Assembly (NCBI GenBank): GCA_950106755.1 | Contig: OX467087.1 | Coordinates: forward strand, 11,412,047-11,476,046 | From: Climacium dendroides | Taxonomy: Eukaryota; Streptophyta; Bryopsida; Hypnales; Climaciaceae | DNA: 64,000 nt | Direction: 5' to 3' | Shown: piece after piece, positions 1 to 11,279 of the stretch | How the letters are laid out: every line of letters starts with the position of its first letter | Numbering within the stretch: position 1 is the first letter of the stretch | Translations under genes and position numbers: made by a program | The notes under the pieces: model-generated | Databases searched by the model: none | Seen by the model: only the letters and a program-made list of their open reading frames with translations | Told to the model about the DNA's origin: nothing

Positions 1-376
1 CACTCAAAAGACAGGCCTCACAAACATTACCCATAATATAAAGTAGATTTTACAAGGTAAAACTATTTAAAATCTTTTATTTTATTAATGTACATAATAG
101 AGTCATAATTATAATTTAATTTTTAAGTAGACAAATGAAAATCATAAATTTTCAAAAAAGACTTATTTTAATTCAATTCTTAAAAGAGCTTTTATGATTT
201 TGTGAATTTTGCAACTGTGAATATCCTTGACCGTAAACACCATGACTCAACTCTTGATTCAAAGTTTTGTAAAGATGTATTATAAGTAAGAACTTCAAGA
301 AATATTTTATTATTAATTCTTAAATAGTTTTATAAAATTTGAATTATAAATGTCATATTTATAGTTTTATTTTTAA
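1..376. other. AT-rich intergenic DNA
   Basis: Strongly AT-rich sequence. I see no gene, clear repeat boundary or RNA gene here. It ends at the CTAG terminus of the first Helitron copy. Confidence 0.6.
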
Positions 377-1242
377 CTAGCGGTTGGCGCTTGCTATGCT
401 ACACATTCATCATTATAATTTTATAAGAATTTTTATATATTAGATAGAATGTAGAACAAAAACTTCAATAAATCTTCAAATAAAAATGACTAAAATCTTT
501 GTATAATTTTTTTATAAGTAAGCATATATTGAAATGTACAATAGAAATTTATTGAATGATGAATGAAACATATGCAATGGTAAATACTATAAAAGATACA
601 CATACATTAGAATGCATTAGAAATTTGACTCCATTGTTACAAAAAATGGCAATCCAAATTGAAGAATTGAAAAGAAAAACTTATAAATCTCAAAAACTTT
701 GTGAACAACTTAATTGTTGTGGAATCCAAAATTGCTTCAATTGAATAAATTTCTCAAAATCATTTGGTAATAGCAATAGAAAATTGAAATCATGAAAGCT
801 CAAGGCTCACAAAAGCACAAAATCATAGAAGTGCGAAGAAGTGTAAAGCCAAGAGAAGCAATGGATTTGCTACCTCTATAATATCATCCTATGGATCCTC
901 TTTAATATCACCTTGATTGCAACAACTATATTATTTTTATAATATCACCCTTTGTAAAAAGAGATATTACAAAAGTGATTGCAAAATGCTACTCCATTTC
1001 TATAATATCACATTGTGTGAAAATACAATTTCTATGTATGTATGATTGAATATATTTTTACAAAATATTTAAAATAATTATTTTAAAGACTTATTGAAAT
1101 CATTATCATGCATTCTATTCAAATATATCAAAATTTTATTAATATGTGATACAATGAATGCGTAGCATAGCAAGCATGAGCCCCTAGTATTAATGGTAGC
1201 ATTTGTGATATTATAGAGGGACTTATGATTTTAGTAGTATGA
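377..1242 (-). mobile_element. Non-autonomous Helitron, copy A (866 bp)
   Basis: On the minus strand the element begins TCATACTACTAAAATCATAA (from 1242) and ends CCAACCGCTAG (at 377), the TC...CTRR termini expected of Helitrons. The base after CTAG is T, as in the other three copies. The base before TC is T here but A in the others. A 22-bp inverted repeat containing GCTTGCTATGCTACGCATTC lies just inside both ends. No Rep or helicase coding is present, so the copy would depend on enzymes made elsewhere. A 62-codon open frame at 556-744 lies inside but is not kept in the other copies. Length equals that of copy C. Confidence 0.8.
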
Positions 1243-2696
1243 ATTTCAAGTACAATTTTTTTTTAGTAAATTGAAAATAAATTAGAAGAGATTATTTTCA
1301 AGGTCAAATAGCATGAAGGCACTATTAGTAATGAATGTTTTAAAAAGGTACAACAAGTCAATAGTAAAAGAAGTCATTGAGAGATGTCATTAAACGAGCA
1401 TTAGTTTATAAATCCATCATTTGGGTGTTTATTACATTTTTTTCAACATAATATTCCATAACTTTTATCTGACAAGATGAACTCACTAAGATACTACCTC
1501 ACTTGCTACATTTATTAGTTGGCTTGATACAACATTGCTTGAATGAACTTGCAAGAATTACTTTTCTTCAAATCCATCATACTTTCAAAAAGTCATCAAA
1601 ATTTGCTTTTAAATGTATAAAATACACTTCCTAGAAAATTTTAGAAATTAAAAACTTATGAAGCCTTTAAAGTTTGTTGAAAAGAAATTGAAAATGGACA
1701 AGCCACTTGCCATAGAATATGAAGAATATAAGAAACATAGGGAATAAAGGACAAAAAAAAATAACCTTTTCAAAATCCCAAATGCCTTCTAACATATGTG
1801 TAGAAATAACTTTAGCATGTGACATGTGACAAGGTAGAAAATGAGTTATGCAAACTTCAACTTTTTATAATCAAATATTTTTATTTAATATAATTAATCA
1901 TATTTTATACTATTTTTATACAAAAATAAGAATTTATAGATGAAAATAAATTATTCTTATTATAAATATAGTTTGGAAGATTTATAATAGTATAATAATT
2001 TATAATTTTAATACCTTCTCTAAGTTGATATTGTCCCAATTTATATTAATAACAAAAGTAGTAGACTTGGAGGTGTACAAGAAATATAAACCAACTTCAT
2101 AGATTATAAAAAAAAATCCATAGTGTTGTAGAATTAATGTTACTACTACTTTGAGTATTAGCATTGAAGAAGAAGTACCAATTGAAATTATTGAGGTATT
2201 AAATTTAAAAATTATGAGCAATTTCTAAATAAATAGTATTTTATTTTAATTGATTTTTAATTTTAAAGAAAATGATTAAAACTTCAATTGAACTGAAATT
2301 TTATATTATTAGATTTTAAAATTGATAATTAATCATTTTAAAAATTTAAAATTTCATCAAACTACTACTAATGCAAATAGTTTTCTAAAAAGTTGGAAGG
2401 ATCTAATTAGTTTATTTCTGAATTGCAACATTTGCATGTAAACTCTTCATAAATTTTCAAATCATAGTAATAATTTTATTGAAAGAATTTTATTAATTTC
2501 TAAATATTGAAGTGTTTTAAGACTCAAAATTGTTATAAATACCATACTCTCTCACAATGGAAGATTGCAATTGTTATCATTGTTTAGTTTCTAATAAATT
2601 CAATCCCTATATAATCTTTAATTAACTTATTTTGAAATATGCCCTTTAAAAATGTTGGAGTGAAAATCATAAGATTGTATTATTGTTGTTGTGTCA
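1243..2696. other. AT-rich intergenic DNA
   Basis: No gene supported. Open frames are short and made of low-complexity AT-rich codons. No repeat boundary that I can define. Confidence 0.55.
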
Positions 2697-3055
2697 GGGG
2701 TGAATGTTGTCATATCCAAAATAAAAGTAAAAATAAATTTCTAATTTTTAAAAACTTAAACTTCAATATATTTTATTATGTACGGCTTTGATGCGGTGTG
2801 AGAGATTGCATTCTTGATATGAATAGAGAGCTTTATGCATGAAGGAATAGAAAGGCTTTGTTTTGGGTTATTTAGACATGTGATGTGAAAGTTATAGATT
2901 TTATAAAGCAAAAGATAATTTAATTCAATTTTCTAATTCATAAAAACTTTGAAATTCAATAACTTTCACACCATATGTTCAAATGCTACAAAACAAAGTC
3001 TATACACTGCTCTTTGGAGAGAGCTTTCTAACAATACCAAGAACGCATCAAGATG
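2697..3055. repeat. R9-family dispersed repeat, head-to-head inverted pair
   Basis: A plus-strand copy (about 2697-2900) is followed after a short spacer by a minus-strand partial copy (about 2925-3055). Shared landmarks are TGGTGTGAGAGGTTGCATTC-like and AAAGGCTTTGTTTTGTGACC-like stretches and a GTGATGTGAAAGTTAT box. The same family occurs at 4507-4745 (plus) and 6575-6810 (minus). No coding capacity. Nature unknown; a MITE-like element is an inference. Confidence 0.55.
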
Positions 3056-3061
3056 GAAGCA

Positions 3062-4494
3062 TATAAAAAAAACTAAAAAAAACTAACTAATTTAATACTT
3101 GCAACATATATGTAATACCTAAATTTTCAAAACAAATTTTCTTAATTCCTTTCCAATAATAAAGTTTTGCCTTTCAAAAGTTTCAACAAAAAAAATGTAA
3201 GTGTCTTGCAATTTTTTCATTTTGAAGAATGTATTGAAAGATTAATTAAAAATATATGGAACAAATTACCCCATTTTTTCCATATTAATGCAAAAAACTC
3301 TATAAAATGCATTCATGATTTTTATACAAAATTGATAAAAATCCAATTCCAATGATTGTAATCTCTTACTCCACTTAATCCAATTAGTATGATATGGACT
3401 AATTTTTTATCTTGTATATTTTATTGAAACAAAATTAGGAAATGCAATACAAACTAATAAGATTGTCTTGCATTGTTTGAATTTACTTGAGTTGTAAAGA
3501 AGACATATCATATGTATATTTTTGGTATGGATATTTTAATGTTGAGTTTAGAAAATACCTTTTATTTATTAATTTTACACTACCTAGAAGAAAAAATTAT
3601 GAATTCTATATCGAAGGTCAAATTATAAAGATTCAAAGCTTATATATATGAATTTTTTATTTTTTATTTTTCAAATCATTGAATTTTAATTAAATATAAT
3701 AAATTTAAAAACTTATAGTTGTTCATTTAGAAATAGAAATCCAAAGAATTCTTTTAATAATTTCAAAACTTCATTGGAATGGTATTAAAGAGAACTTTAC
3801 ATATACTATTGTACGTTGGGGTCAATTTGTTAAACCCCATATGAAATTATTTCTTTTTGCATTGAATTCCCTTTCGTGAACCAAATTTAGAATTTTTAGA
3901 GTTGCCAAATTTAGCACAAGGACCTCTAGCTTTACCGAAACTTGAGCAAAGTTAAGAGGCAAAGGTTCAGGGATTGTATCTTGGCATGTAAGCCCAGAGT
4001 CTAGGATTGCTAAGTTAAGCTTACTCGAGTGCTTTTTATTGAACTGTGGCTTTTATCTTATAATACATGAATCACAAGCTCACATGGGTTGGAGTGAATT
4101 GACCCCTTCAAGGAAAAACACTGAAATTTTTTTATTTTCTATGCATGATAAAATTTGCAAATTTTGAATTCATATTTTTGCAATCTAAGGTTCCAAATTA
4201 GCTAGAAGGGTTTATAAGGTAAATTAATCAAGCATTTTTTTCATTAGTTTTTTTTAGGATTCAAATTATTTTCATCAATATTCTAACACCGACTATGGTA
4301 ATCCCCACAAAGCTATACATTTGTTTTGCAAGGTTCTAGGTGTGATTAATACAACATGTACACTCTAGCTATTGTTGAACACAACCTACACAAATAACAC
4401 ATTTCAATTATGCCACTTTATAATTTCTGAAAATTTCATTACATGCCATATATAATTATATTTTAAATTATTTCTTAATGAATCTGACCCAAGC
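3062..4494. other. AT-rich intergenic DNA
   Basis: No supportable gene or structured element. The stretch near 3900-4100 is slightly less AT-rich but has no convincing open frame. Confidence 0.5.
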
Positions 4495-4506
4495 GTAGGG
4501 TAGTGT

Positions 4507-4745
4507 GTCCAATTCCTAGTGCCACAGCCAAAATGTAAGTAAAAACAATTTTCTAATTTTTCAATTTAAAAATGTTGAAATTCAATATTTTCATAAACTA
4601 AAGAATGCAAGGACTTTGTTGTGGTGTAAGAGGTTGAAGTCTTGATATGAATAGAAAGCTTTATGCACAAATGAGTGCAAAGGCTTTATTTTATGACCTT
4701 TAGACATGCGATAAAAGTTGATTTTTTCAAAATAAAAGATAATTC
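4507..4745 (+). repeat. R9-family repeat (plus copy)
   Basis: Matches the reverse complement of 6575-6810 along most of its length, including TGCCACAGCCAAAAT near the outer end and the TTGTTGTGGTGTAAGAGG box. Together the two copies flank the R3-R2 repeat as an inverted pair. Confidence 0.6.
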
Positions 4746-4904
4746 ATGATTTTTAGTTTTTAGTTTCATAGTTCTTGATTTCTATTCATGGTTTCATGGT
4801 ATTCATGGTTTCTAATTTTGATTTTGAAAATTCCTAAATTTCTTTTTACTTATTTAGGAATATTAATGGTTTCCATTTGTGTATGGGACAAAAAATCTAT
4901 ACCT

Positions 4905-6420
4905 TAACCCCTACATGTTTTGGACTATATTTTTGCAAAACTATCATTTCTAGTACAAATACCAAATTTAAAAAAGGTCATTTTTAAATACATGCAATTG
5001 CAGGATCTTGTAGTAATTTGGTTTGAGAAGATGTGAAAAAAAAATTCAGAAACTTCTACCATGTAGATGACAAGACATTAGCATTTGAAGTGACAAAAAT
5101 CATTTTGGGGGCCTTGCAAAAAACACATTAGTTGCACTTCCCAAGCTCACATTTATATGAAAAAATGTCCAAAATGATGGTACTTTTTTGGATTCATTAT
5201 TCAAGGTAGATTGGCTACATGCTTTGAAAATTTTCAAATCATTTGGAATTGTACAACATATACTTAGGAAAATAATAATAAGGAGAAAGAAGTAGAGAAT
5301 GATTCAAAATACTAAATTGTTAAAAATTTATTTATGAAACTAGCAGTTGGCGCTTGCTATGCCACGCATTCATCATTAGAATTTTATAAGAATTTTTATG
5401 TATTAGATAAAATGAAAAAATTGTTGTGGAATCCAAAATCGCTTCAATTGAATAAATTTCTCAAAATCATTTGGTAGTAGCAATACAAAATTGAAATCAT
5501 GAAAATTCAAAGCTCAGAAAGCACAAAATCATAAAAGCACAAAGAAGTATAAAGCTAAGAGAAGCAATGGATTTGCTACTTCTAAAATATCATCCTATGG
5601 ATCCTCTTTAATATCACCATAATTGCAACAACTATATTATTTCTATAATATCACCCTTTGTAAAAAGTGATATTACAAAAGTGATTGCAAATTGCTACTC
5701 TATTTCAGTAATATCACATTGGGTGAAAATACAATTTCTATGTATGCACGATTGAAAATATTTTTACAAAATATTTAAAATAATTATTTTAAAGACTTAT
5801 TGAAATCATTATCATGCATTCTATTCAAATATATCAAAATTTTACTAATACGTGATACAATGAATGCGTAGCATAGCAAGCACAAGCCCCTAGTATTAAT
5901 GGTAGCATTTGTGATATTACAGAGGGACTTATGATTTTAGTAGTATGATTAAAAAATGAAAATTTCACTAGTTTTAATGCTGTAATATATAATCTATACC
6001 TAATGTTTTAATTTTTCTATAAATGTTGAAGGACTTTAAAGTTTATCTCATAATAACTTGCAATTTTTTGCAAACTAGAACTCCTCATAACTTTCATCTC
6101 ATTAGTCAAAATGGAATGATTTAAAACTTTACACATGTATTTAAATTTAAAAAACCAATTTCAAATTTTTATTTCTTAAAAAAGTGATTCTTAAGAAAGT
6201 TTTTTTTATTGCCCAAACTGCTCACTGAGCAATGAAAACTACATATGATACAATAGCTTTTTAGCCATGTAGTCAAAAGTTATGAAAGTTATTGGGCCTT
6301 AAAGCTACTCCTCACTCACAAATTGTGTAAAAATTTCAAAGAAACAAAATAAAAATTCAATTTATAGTGAACTACCTAAAATCTCTATATTTCCAGAAAA
6401 CATAGTTTGGGCATTTAGGG
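4905..6420 (+). repeat. R3-R2 dispersed repeat, split by a Helitron
   Basis: Two blocks, 4905-5339 and 5949-6420, match in order the reverse complement of about 49530-50430. The second block also matches 35625-35970. Landmarks are the GGAATTGTACAACATATA box, AACTCCTCATAACTTTCATC and CCATGTAGTCAAAAGTTATG. Helitron copy B lies exactly between the blocks. The repeat has no long open frame, and its class is not identifiable by eye. Confidence 0.7.
5340..5948 (-). mobile_element. Non-autonomous Helitron, copy B (609 bp, internally deleted)
   Basis: Same TC...CTAG ends as copies A, C and D, flanked by A on the TC side and T on the CTAG side (element orientation). About 250 bp of the interior is missing relative to copies A and C. 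The break lies where AGATAAAATG runs directly into the TTGTTGTGGAATCC box. It is inserted in an R3-R2 repeat whose uninterrupted relative is at 49530-50430, so both boundaries can be read from that comparison. Confidence 0.85.
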
Positions 6421-6574
6421 GGTAAATAGGATGTTGATTGTTATATTTGTTTGTCCTTTGTTTGATACTGCAAGAAAGGGTGCATGTACTTTGTTTCATA
6501 GGATTTGTATCTACAATGTAAAAGTTATGGATATGGGAATTATTTTTAAAATAAAAAATTGAATTAAACTATCT

Positions 6575-6810
6575 TTTAAATTGGAAAAAAATAACTTTCA
6601 CATCACATTCCAAAGGTCACAAAACAAAGCCTTTGCACTCCTTTGTGCATAAAGTTTTTTTATGTGTATCAAGAATGCAACCTCTCACACCACAACAAAG
6701 CCCTTGCATTCCTGCGTGAATAAAAGATATTGAATTTTAAAGTTTTATTTTATTAATGAAAAAATGAAAAAATATTTATACTTTTATTTTGGCTATGGCA
6801 ATGACGCATG
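6575..6810 (-). repeat. R9-family repeat (minus copy)
   Basis: Inverted relative of 4507-4745. It contains the AACAAAGCCTTTGCACTCC and GCAACCTCTCACACCAC boxes and ends near TGGCTATGGCAATGACGC. No coding capacity. Confidence 0.6.
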
Positions 6811-6815
6811 GCACA

Positions 6816-8464
6816 TTGTGTAATTAAACCATCAAAAAGTTGAAAATTGCCAAAATTTTCATTAACTTTTATAAAACTTTTCAACTTTTTGATGATATTA
6901 ATTGTAACAATTTAATTTTTTTTGGTTTGTTAGATCAATTATGTGCATCATAAACTCTAATCTTTGTACAAAAAATGAATTTAAAAACAAATATAAAATA
7001 TAAATCCACTTTTTTGTACATATATAAAATATAAATTAAACACATTGTCCTATTTAACAAGTATTTCAATGCAAAGGGCATTAAGTTGTAACAATGGTTC
7101 ATGCTACAACCTATACTCTCTCTACAATGACTAATAATGCAATCCCATGCTCACAATTCTACAAAAAAATTCAAATATTATGAGAACCAACATCATTTAT
7201 ATGTTTGTCAAATTGTTAATATTTTAACCCCGGAACATTGTTGGCATCGTTATTTGGTGCTTGGATGACAATCCAATGAGCTATAAAGCTATTGGAAGCA
7301 TTTTTTCATCCCCTTTTTCATTGTTAACCTTTCATGTTGGGTTATAAAGAGTATGCAACTGAGTTTGTTCTCTTGCCAATGTTTCTCTTCACGTAAATGG
7401 GAAGTTAGTAAAGATGGATCACAAAATATGTTATTTTAGTGTATTTGGGGAAGTTATTGCTCCTTGCTCTAAATCTGAAATTTCTTCACAAAAATGATAT
7501 TGTTTGAGTTTGAGCACAATTAACAAAACAAAGGTCATTTACTCTACTTTCTATTCCAATTTGAATTTTGGAAAAATTTCTAATATTGAATATTTTATTG
7601 CAATTTGAACTTTGGATGTGTTTTCAATGTCTACTGAATTCTAATTATAGAATGACATGAGAATTGAGTTTACACTATAATATTTGTCATTGTAATATAC
7701 ACATATGGTGAAATTTTCAGATTTATTGAAATATTTTTCTATTTGATGTGATTTTTCTTTTCTTTTTCTTCAAAAAATTCTCAAAAAAATCAATTTTCCA
7801 CAAAAAAAATCTAGATTTTTTTGTAAAGTAAAGAAGACATGTCATTTCATCTATGAAAAATAAATATAGAAATTTTCATTCATATCTAGTTGCAAAATGA
7901 CAATAAATTGAGTGATGGGCAATGAGGCTTGAAATCATCAATCATGGATTGTCATTTAGGGGGTTCAATTCTATATAAAATGACAACTTCCTTCAATTTT
8001 TGAGTACAACAATATGAAATGATGTTTACCAACTTCCAAAGGTACAAACTAGTGTTTTGGAGTTCTAAGAAAAAATTGACAAAAGATAAAGTAATTCTGA
8101 TTTATGGTGCACAAAACTGAGTTTTAGCCATGGCTAACTTTGAAATCAATTTTTTTTCCAAATCACTACTAATTTTTCCTTCAAATTTTTATGATAATGT
8201 ATAGTGTGTCATACAATACAACTTTCATATATCTACTTTTGATATGGTTGTTTGAATGTAAACGTTTCAAATTTACAACTTTCATATATTTAGTTTTGAT
8301 ATGGTTGGTTGAATGAAAGCATTTCAAATTTGTACTCACTATATATAGGTGAACGATACAAGTGAAGCTTGAGGTGAAGGGGCACACAAATTGTGTGAAG
8401 CAATAGTAGTGGTGGCACTTGTGTGCCTCTATTTCAATCATGGCTTTTGTTGTGTGGCATCATT
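6816..8464. other. AT-rich intergenic DNA
   Basis: No gene supported. Two diverged short direct repeats near 8210-8330 (ACTTTCATATATYTA...GATATGGTTG) are about 60 bp apart. An 86-codon minus-strand open frame over them is repeat-derived. Confidence 0.5.
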
Positions 8465-8600
8465 TACTACTAGAAAATTTAGATTTTATGTTGATTTGGA
8501 CATGTTGATCATCAACACTTTTCTGTTGATTTGGACAAAAATCAACAAAAAAAAGTATTGATGATCAATATGTCCAAATCAACTGAATTTTCTAATAGTG
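8465..8600. mobile_element. CACTA-like MITE (136 bp foldback)
   Basis: The right end reads in reverse CACTATTAGAAAATTCAG and the left end TACTACTAGAAAATTTAG. This resembles the CACTACTAGAAAA ends known from plant CACTA (En/Spm) transposons. The arms pair over about 55 bp, including TTGATTTGGACATRTTGATC, leaving only a short centre. No coding capacity. Flanking triplets ATT and ATA are a near-match for a 3-bp target duplication. Confidence 0.65.
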
Positions 8601-11080
8601 ATATTAAAAAGGCCATGTTGCAACTTCATTTCATCGTTTTCGTTGTTTGGCCTCACGTCTCTATGGCTTATTTATGTTGAAGTAATTCTTCACCCGTAAT
8701 GCATCCTATACAAAAATAATTATTTTTTACATTTATTTCAAATTAAAATGACGATAAATTATAATTTAATGTATCATTATTTTGTTTAACCCCTAAAGGA
8801 CCGTTTGTCCCCTCGGGGGACAATTTGGGTCTAGGTAGGTTCCAATTGTCTCAATTTGTAGTGAATATTTTTGAGATTTTATGAGGTTGTAGAATTTGCT
8901 AAGAGCTTTGTGAATATATAATTTTTGTTTCAATCGGTGCCTGGGAGAAAAAGTTATGACACCATAAGCCAAAAACAAAAGTCAATGGTCAGCACAAAAA
9001 AATCAGAAAAAGTCAAAATATTTTTTCATAAAATTTTATATTTTTGTCTACATTTGAAGCTTTGATTCATTCCATTTGGACTAGTTATGAGAAAGTTCTA
9101 GACAATCTTAGTTTTTCGGGCAATGTAAACATCTTCTTGAAAAAATCACTAATAGGATTCATTTGTGAATGCAATTTTTACAATTTTCCAAAAAAGAAAT
9201 TTAGACAAGGTTAGGTTTTCTTTCCAAATCAATCTCACCATTGGAATTATCGTATGTCAATTCCATCTTAAAGCTATTAATGATTTAGTTTTTCCTTCAA
9301 TTTTTAACCTACTTCTATTTAACAATTTTTTAATGAGTGAAAATGAAGTGTTTTTTTGTTGAATTTTTTTCCTTAGATTCTCAACTCAACTATATAACAT
9401 AAAAACTTAGAAAATCAAAATTAACAATGAAAACATTTTTAGTTAGAAAGATTCAAAGACAAAAAATATAGTCAAGCAAGTTGCAAAAAAACTTGTTTTC
9501 TTCACTTTGGATGCAAATATCTTGCAATCTATGCGGTCAAATTTAATGAAACTTTTACTACATATTCTCAAACAAGTTAAGTACAAGATCCTATTAATAT
9601 TAACCATTACTAAAAATGCTAATTAAAATAAAAAATAAAAAATACAATTATAAAATTTTAAATTTTAAATTTTCAGGTATGTGAGAAATGATCAATATCA
9701 AAAATCAATTCTAATCCATGAAAATGATTAAATCACTTGTAAATTATAAAATATAAATGACCAAAAAAATATAGAGTATTATTTAAAACATTGGATGATT
9801 ATAGATCATTGATTCATTGATCACAATTAATCATAGCTTATTAATGAAAGATTATCAACAAATTAAAATTTAATATAATAATTCATTAAATATTATCAAA
9901 TAGTTACCATAATAAAATTTTTAACTATGATAATTGCAAATCAATTATAAATTATGAAATTAAAATATTATCAACTGAAATATAAACTAAAATAGTTAAA
10001 TTTTTAATAAATCACTCCAAAAATCTCCAAAAATCATGAAAATAATACATAATAATTTTATATATAGTACTTTATAAGTTTTTCATATTTATTTGGAGGT
10101 TTTCTAATAGATTATAAAAATATAAATATCTACAAACATTTTTTTAATCAGTAATATTTTCATTCAATAAAATTTTGAGATTCTTGAAATTCTTATTATA
10201 AAATTTCAAAAAGAGTTCCCATTCCATTTACTAAAAAATTGTCTTTATATTAAAAAGAATTCACCAATAAATGTAATTTGGTATTTTAAATAAAAATTTA
10301 TTTTAAGAACTTTAAAATTTTATTTATGCTTAGTGCACTACTTGTACCTCAACATGTCTAAATTTTATTTAAAATCTCTAGTTTCATTATCAACTATGGC
10401 AATTTCTAGAAGTAGACAAAACAATTTGAAAGCCATTATATTGCAACTAACAAGTAGGTAGGCAAGGAATGAAATGAGAATGGTTAAAAGAATTAAATCA
10501 AAATAAAATAAAAAATTGCTAAGAGGAAAAAAAATAATCAAGTGGATTTCTCTAATGTCTTTCTCTATAATTTTTTCCCTCGGTCACATGCTTTTAGTAT
10601 TGGCTATTTGACAAGAAATATTACATGTGTATATATTTTTTTTTCATAAATTAGTATGAGAGTCTACAATCTTGATTTAACTTATTAGCTATTTCTTTAC
10701 ATTGATATCAAGCTTCTTATAAGATTTAGGATTTAGAATTTGAGGTTTAAGAAATTCACTTAGGTTCCATGCTTATAATAGAATGTATAGGTGGATGTAT
10801 ACTAATGGAATGTATCATATTTGGTGGTCAAGGTTGATTAATAGATTTTCTAAAAATAGATGAAAAATTTGTTTTGATAATTATTTTAAAAAATCGGTTT
10901 AGAATAAAGTAAAATATTTCTATGTTGAACATCTATCAAAACTTGTTTTTTTTTAAAACAAAATTAAATATTGAATTGTTAAGACGAGGGGGTGCATATT
11001 CAGTTCATTTCAATCTCAATTAGTTTACAGAATTGGCAATCCTAAAGAGCTTGTTGATTATACCATGAAAATATGCTTGC
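8601..11080. other. AT-rich intergenic DNA
   Basis: Very AT-rich, especially 9600-10350, with no supportable gene. Around 9040-9110 there is weak similarity to the R2 repeat. Confidence 0.5.
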
Positions 11081-11196
11081 TTTGCCAATTTTGCAGAATA
11101 TGCACTTTGTTATCTTAATGCAAGAGAGGGGGCAAGGGTATGTACATTTTGCACACTAGCTTGTTCTACAGACTACTATTCTGCAAAATTGGCAAA
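11081..11196. repeat. Perfect 20-bp inverted repeat, 76-nt spacer
   Basis: The arm TTTGCCAATTTTGCAGAATA at 11081-11100 has its exact reverse complement at 11177-11196. A second weaker pair (GAGAGGGGGCAAGGGT near 11127 and its approximate complement near 11196-11212) interlocks with it. It lies just upstream of the island holding the RNA-binding protein gene, so it may be a small transposon remnant or a promoter-proximal structure. Confidence 0.75.
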
Positions 11197-11279
11197 CCCT
11201 TGTCCGCTCTCTAGTACAAAAATGCCAACCACCTCGTATAATATTGTATTTTTCAAAACATTTACAATTCACGGAGTCC

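Noticed and set aside
556..744. 62-codon frame inside Helitron copy A
   Set aside because: The matching region is disrupted in copies C and D and deleted in B; composition is AT-driven.
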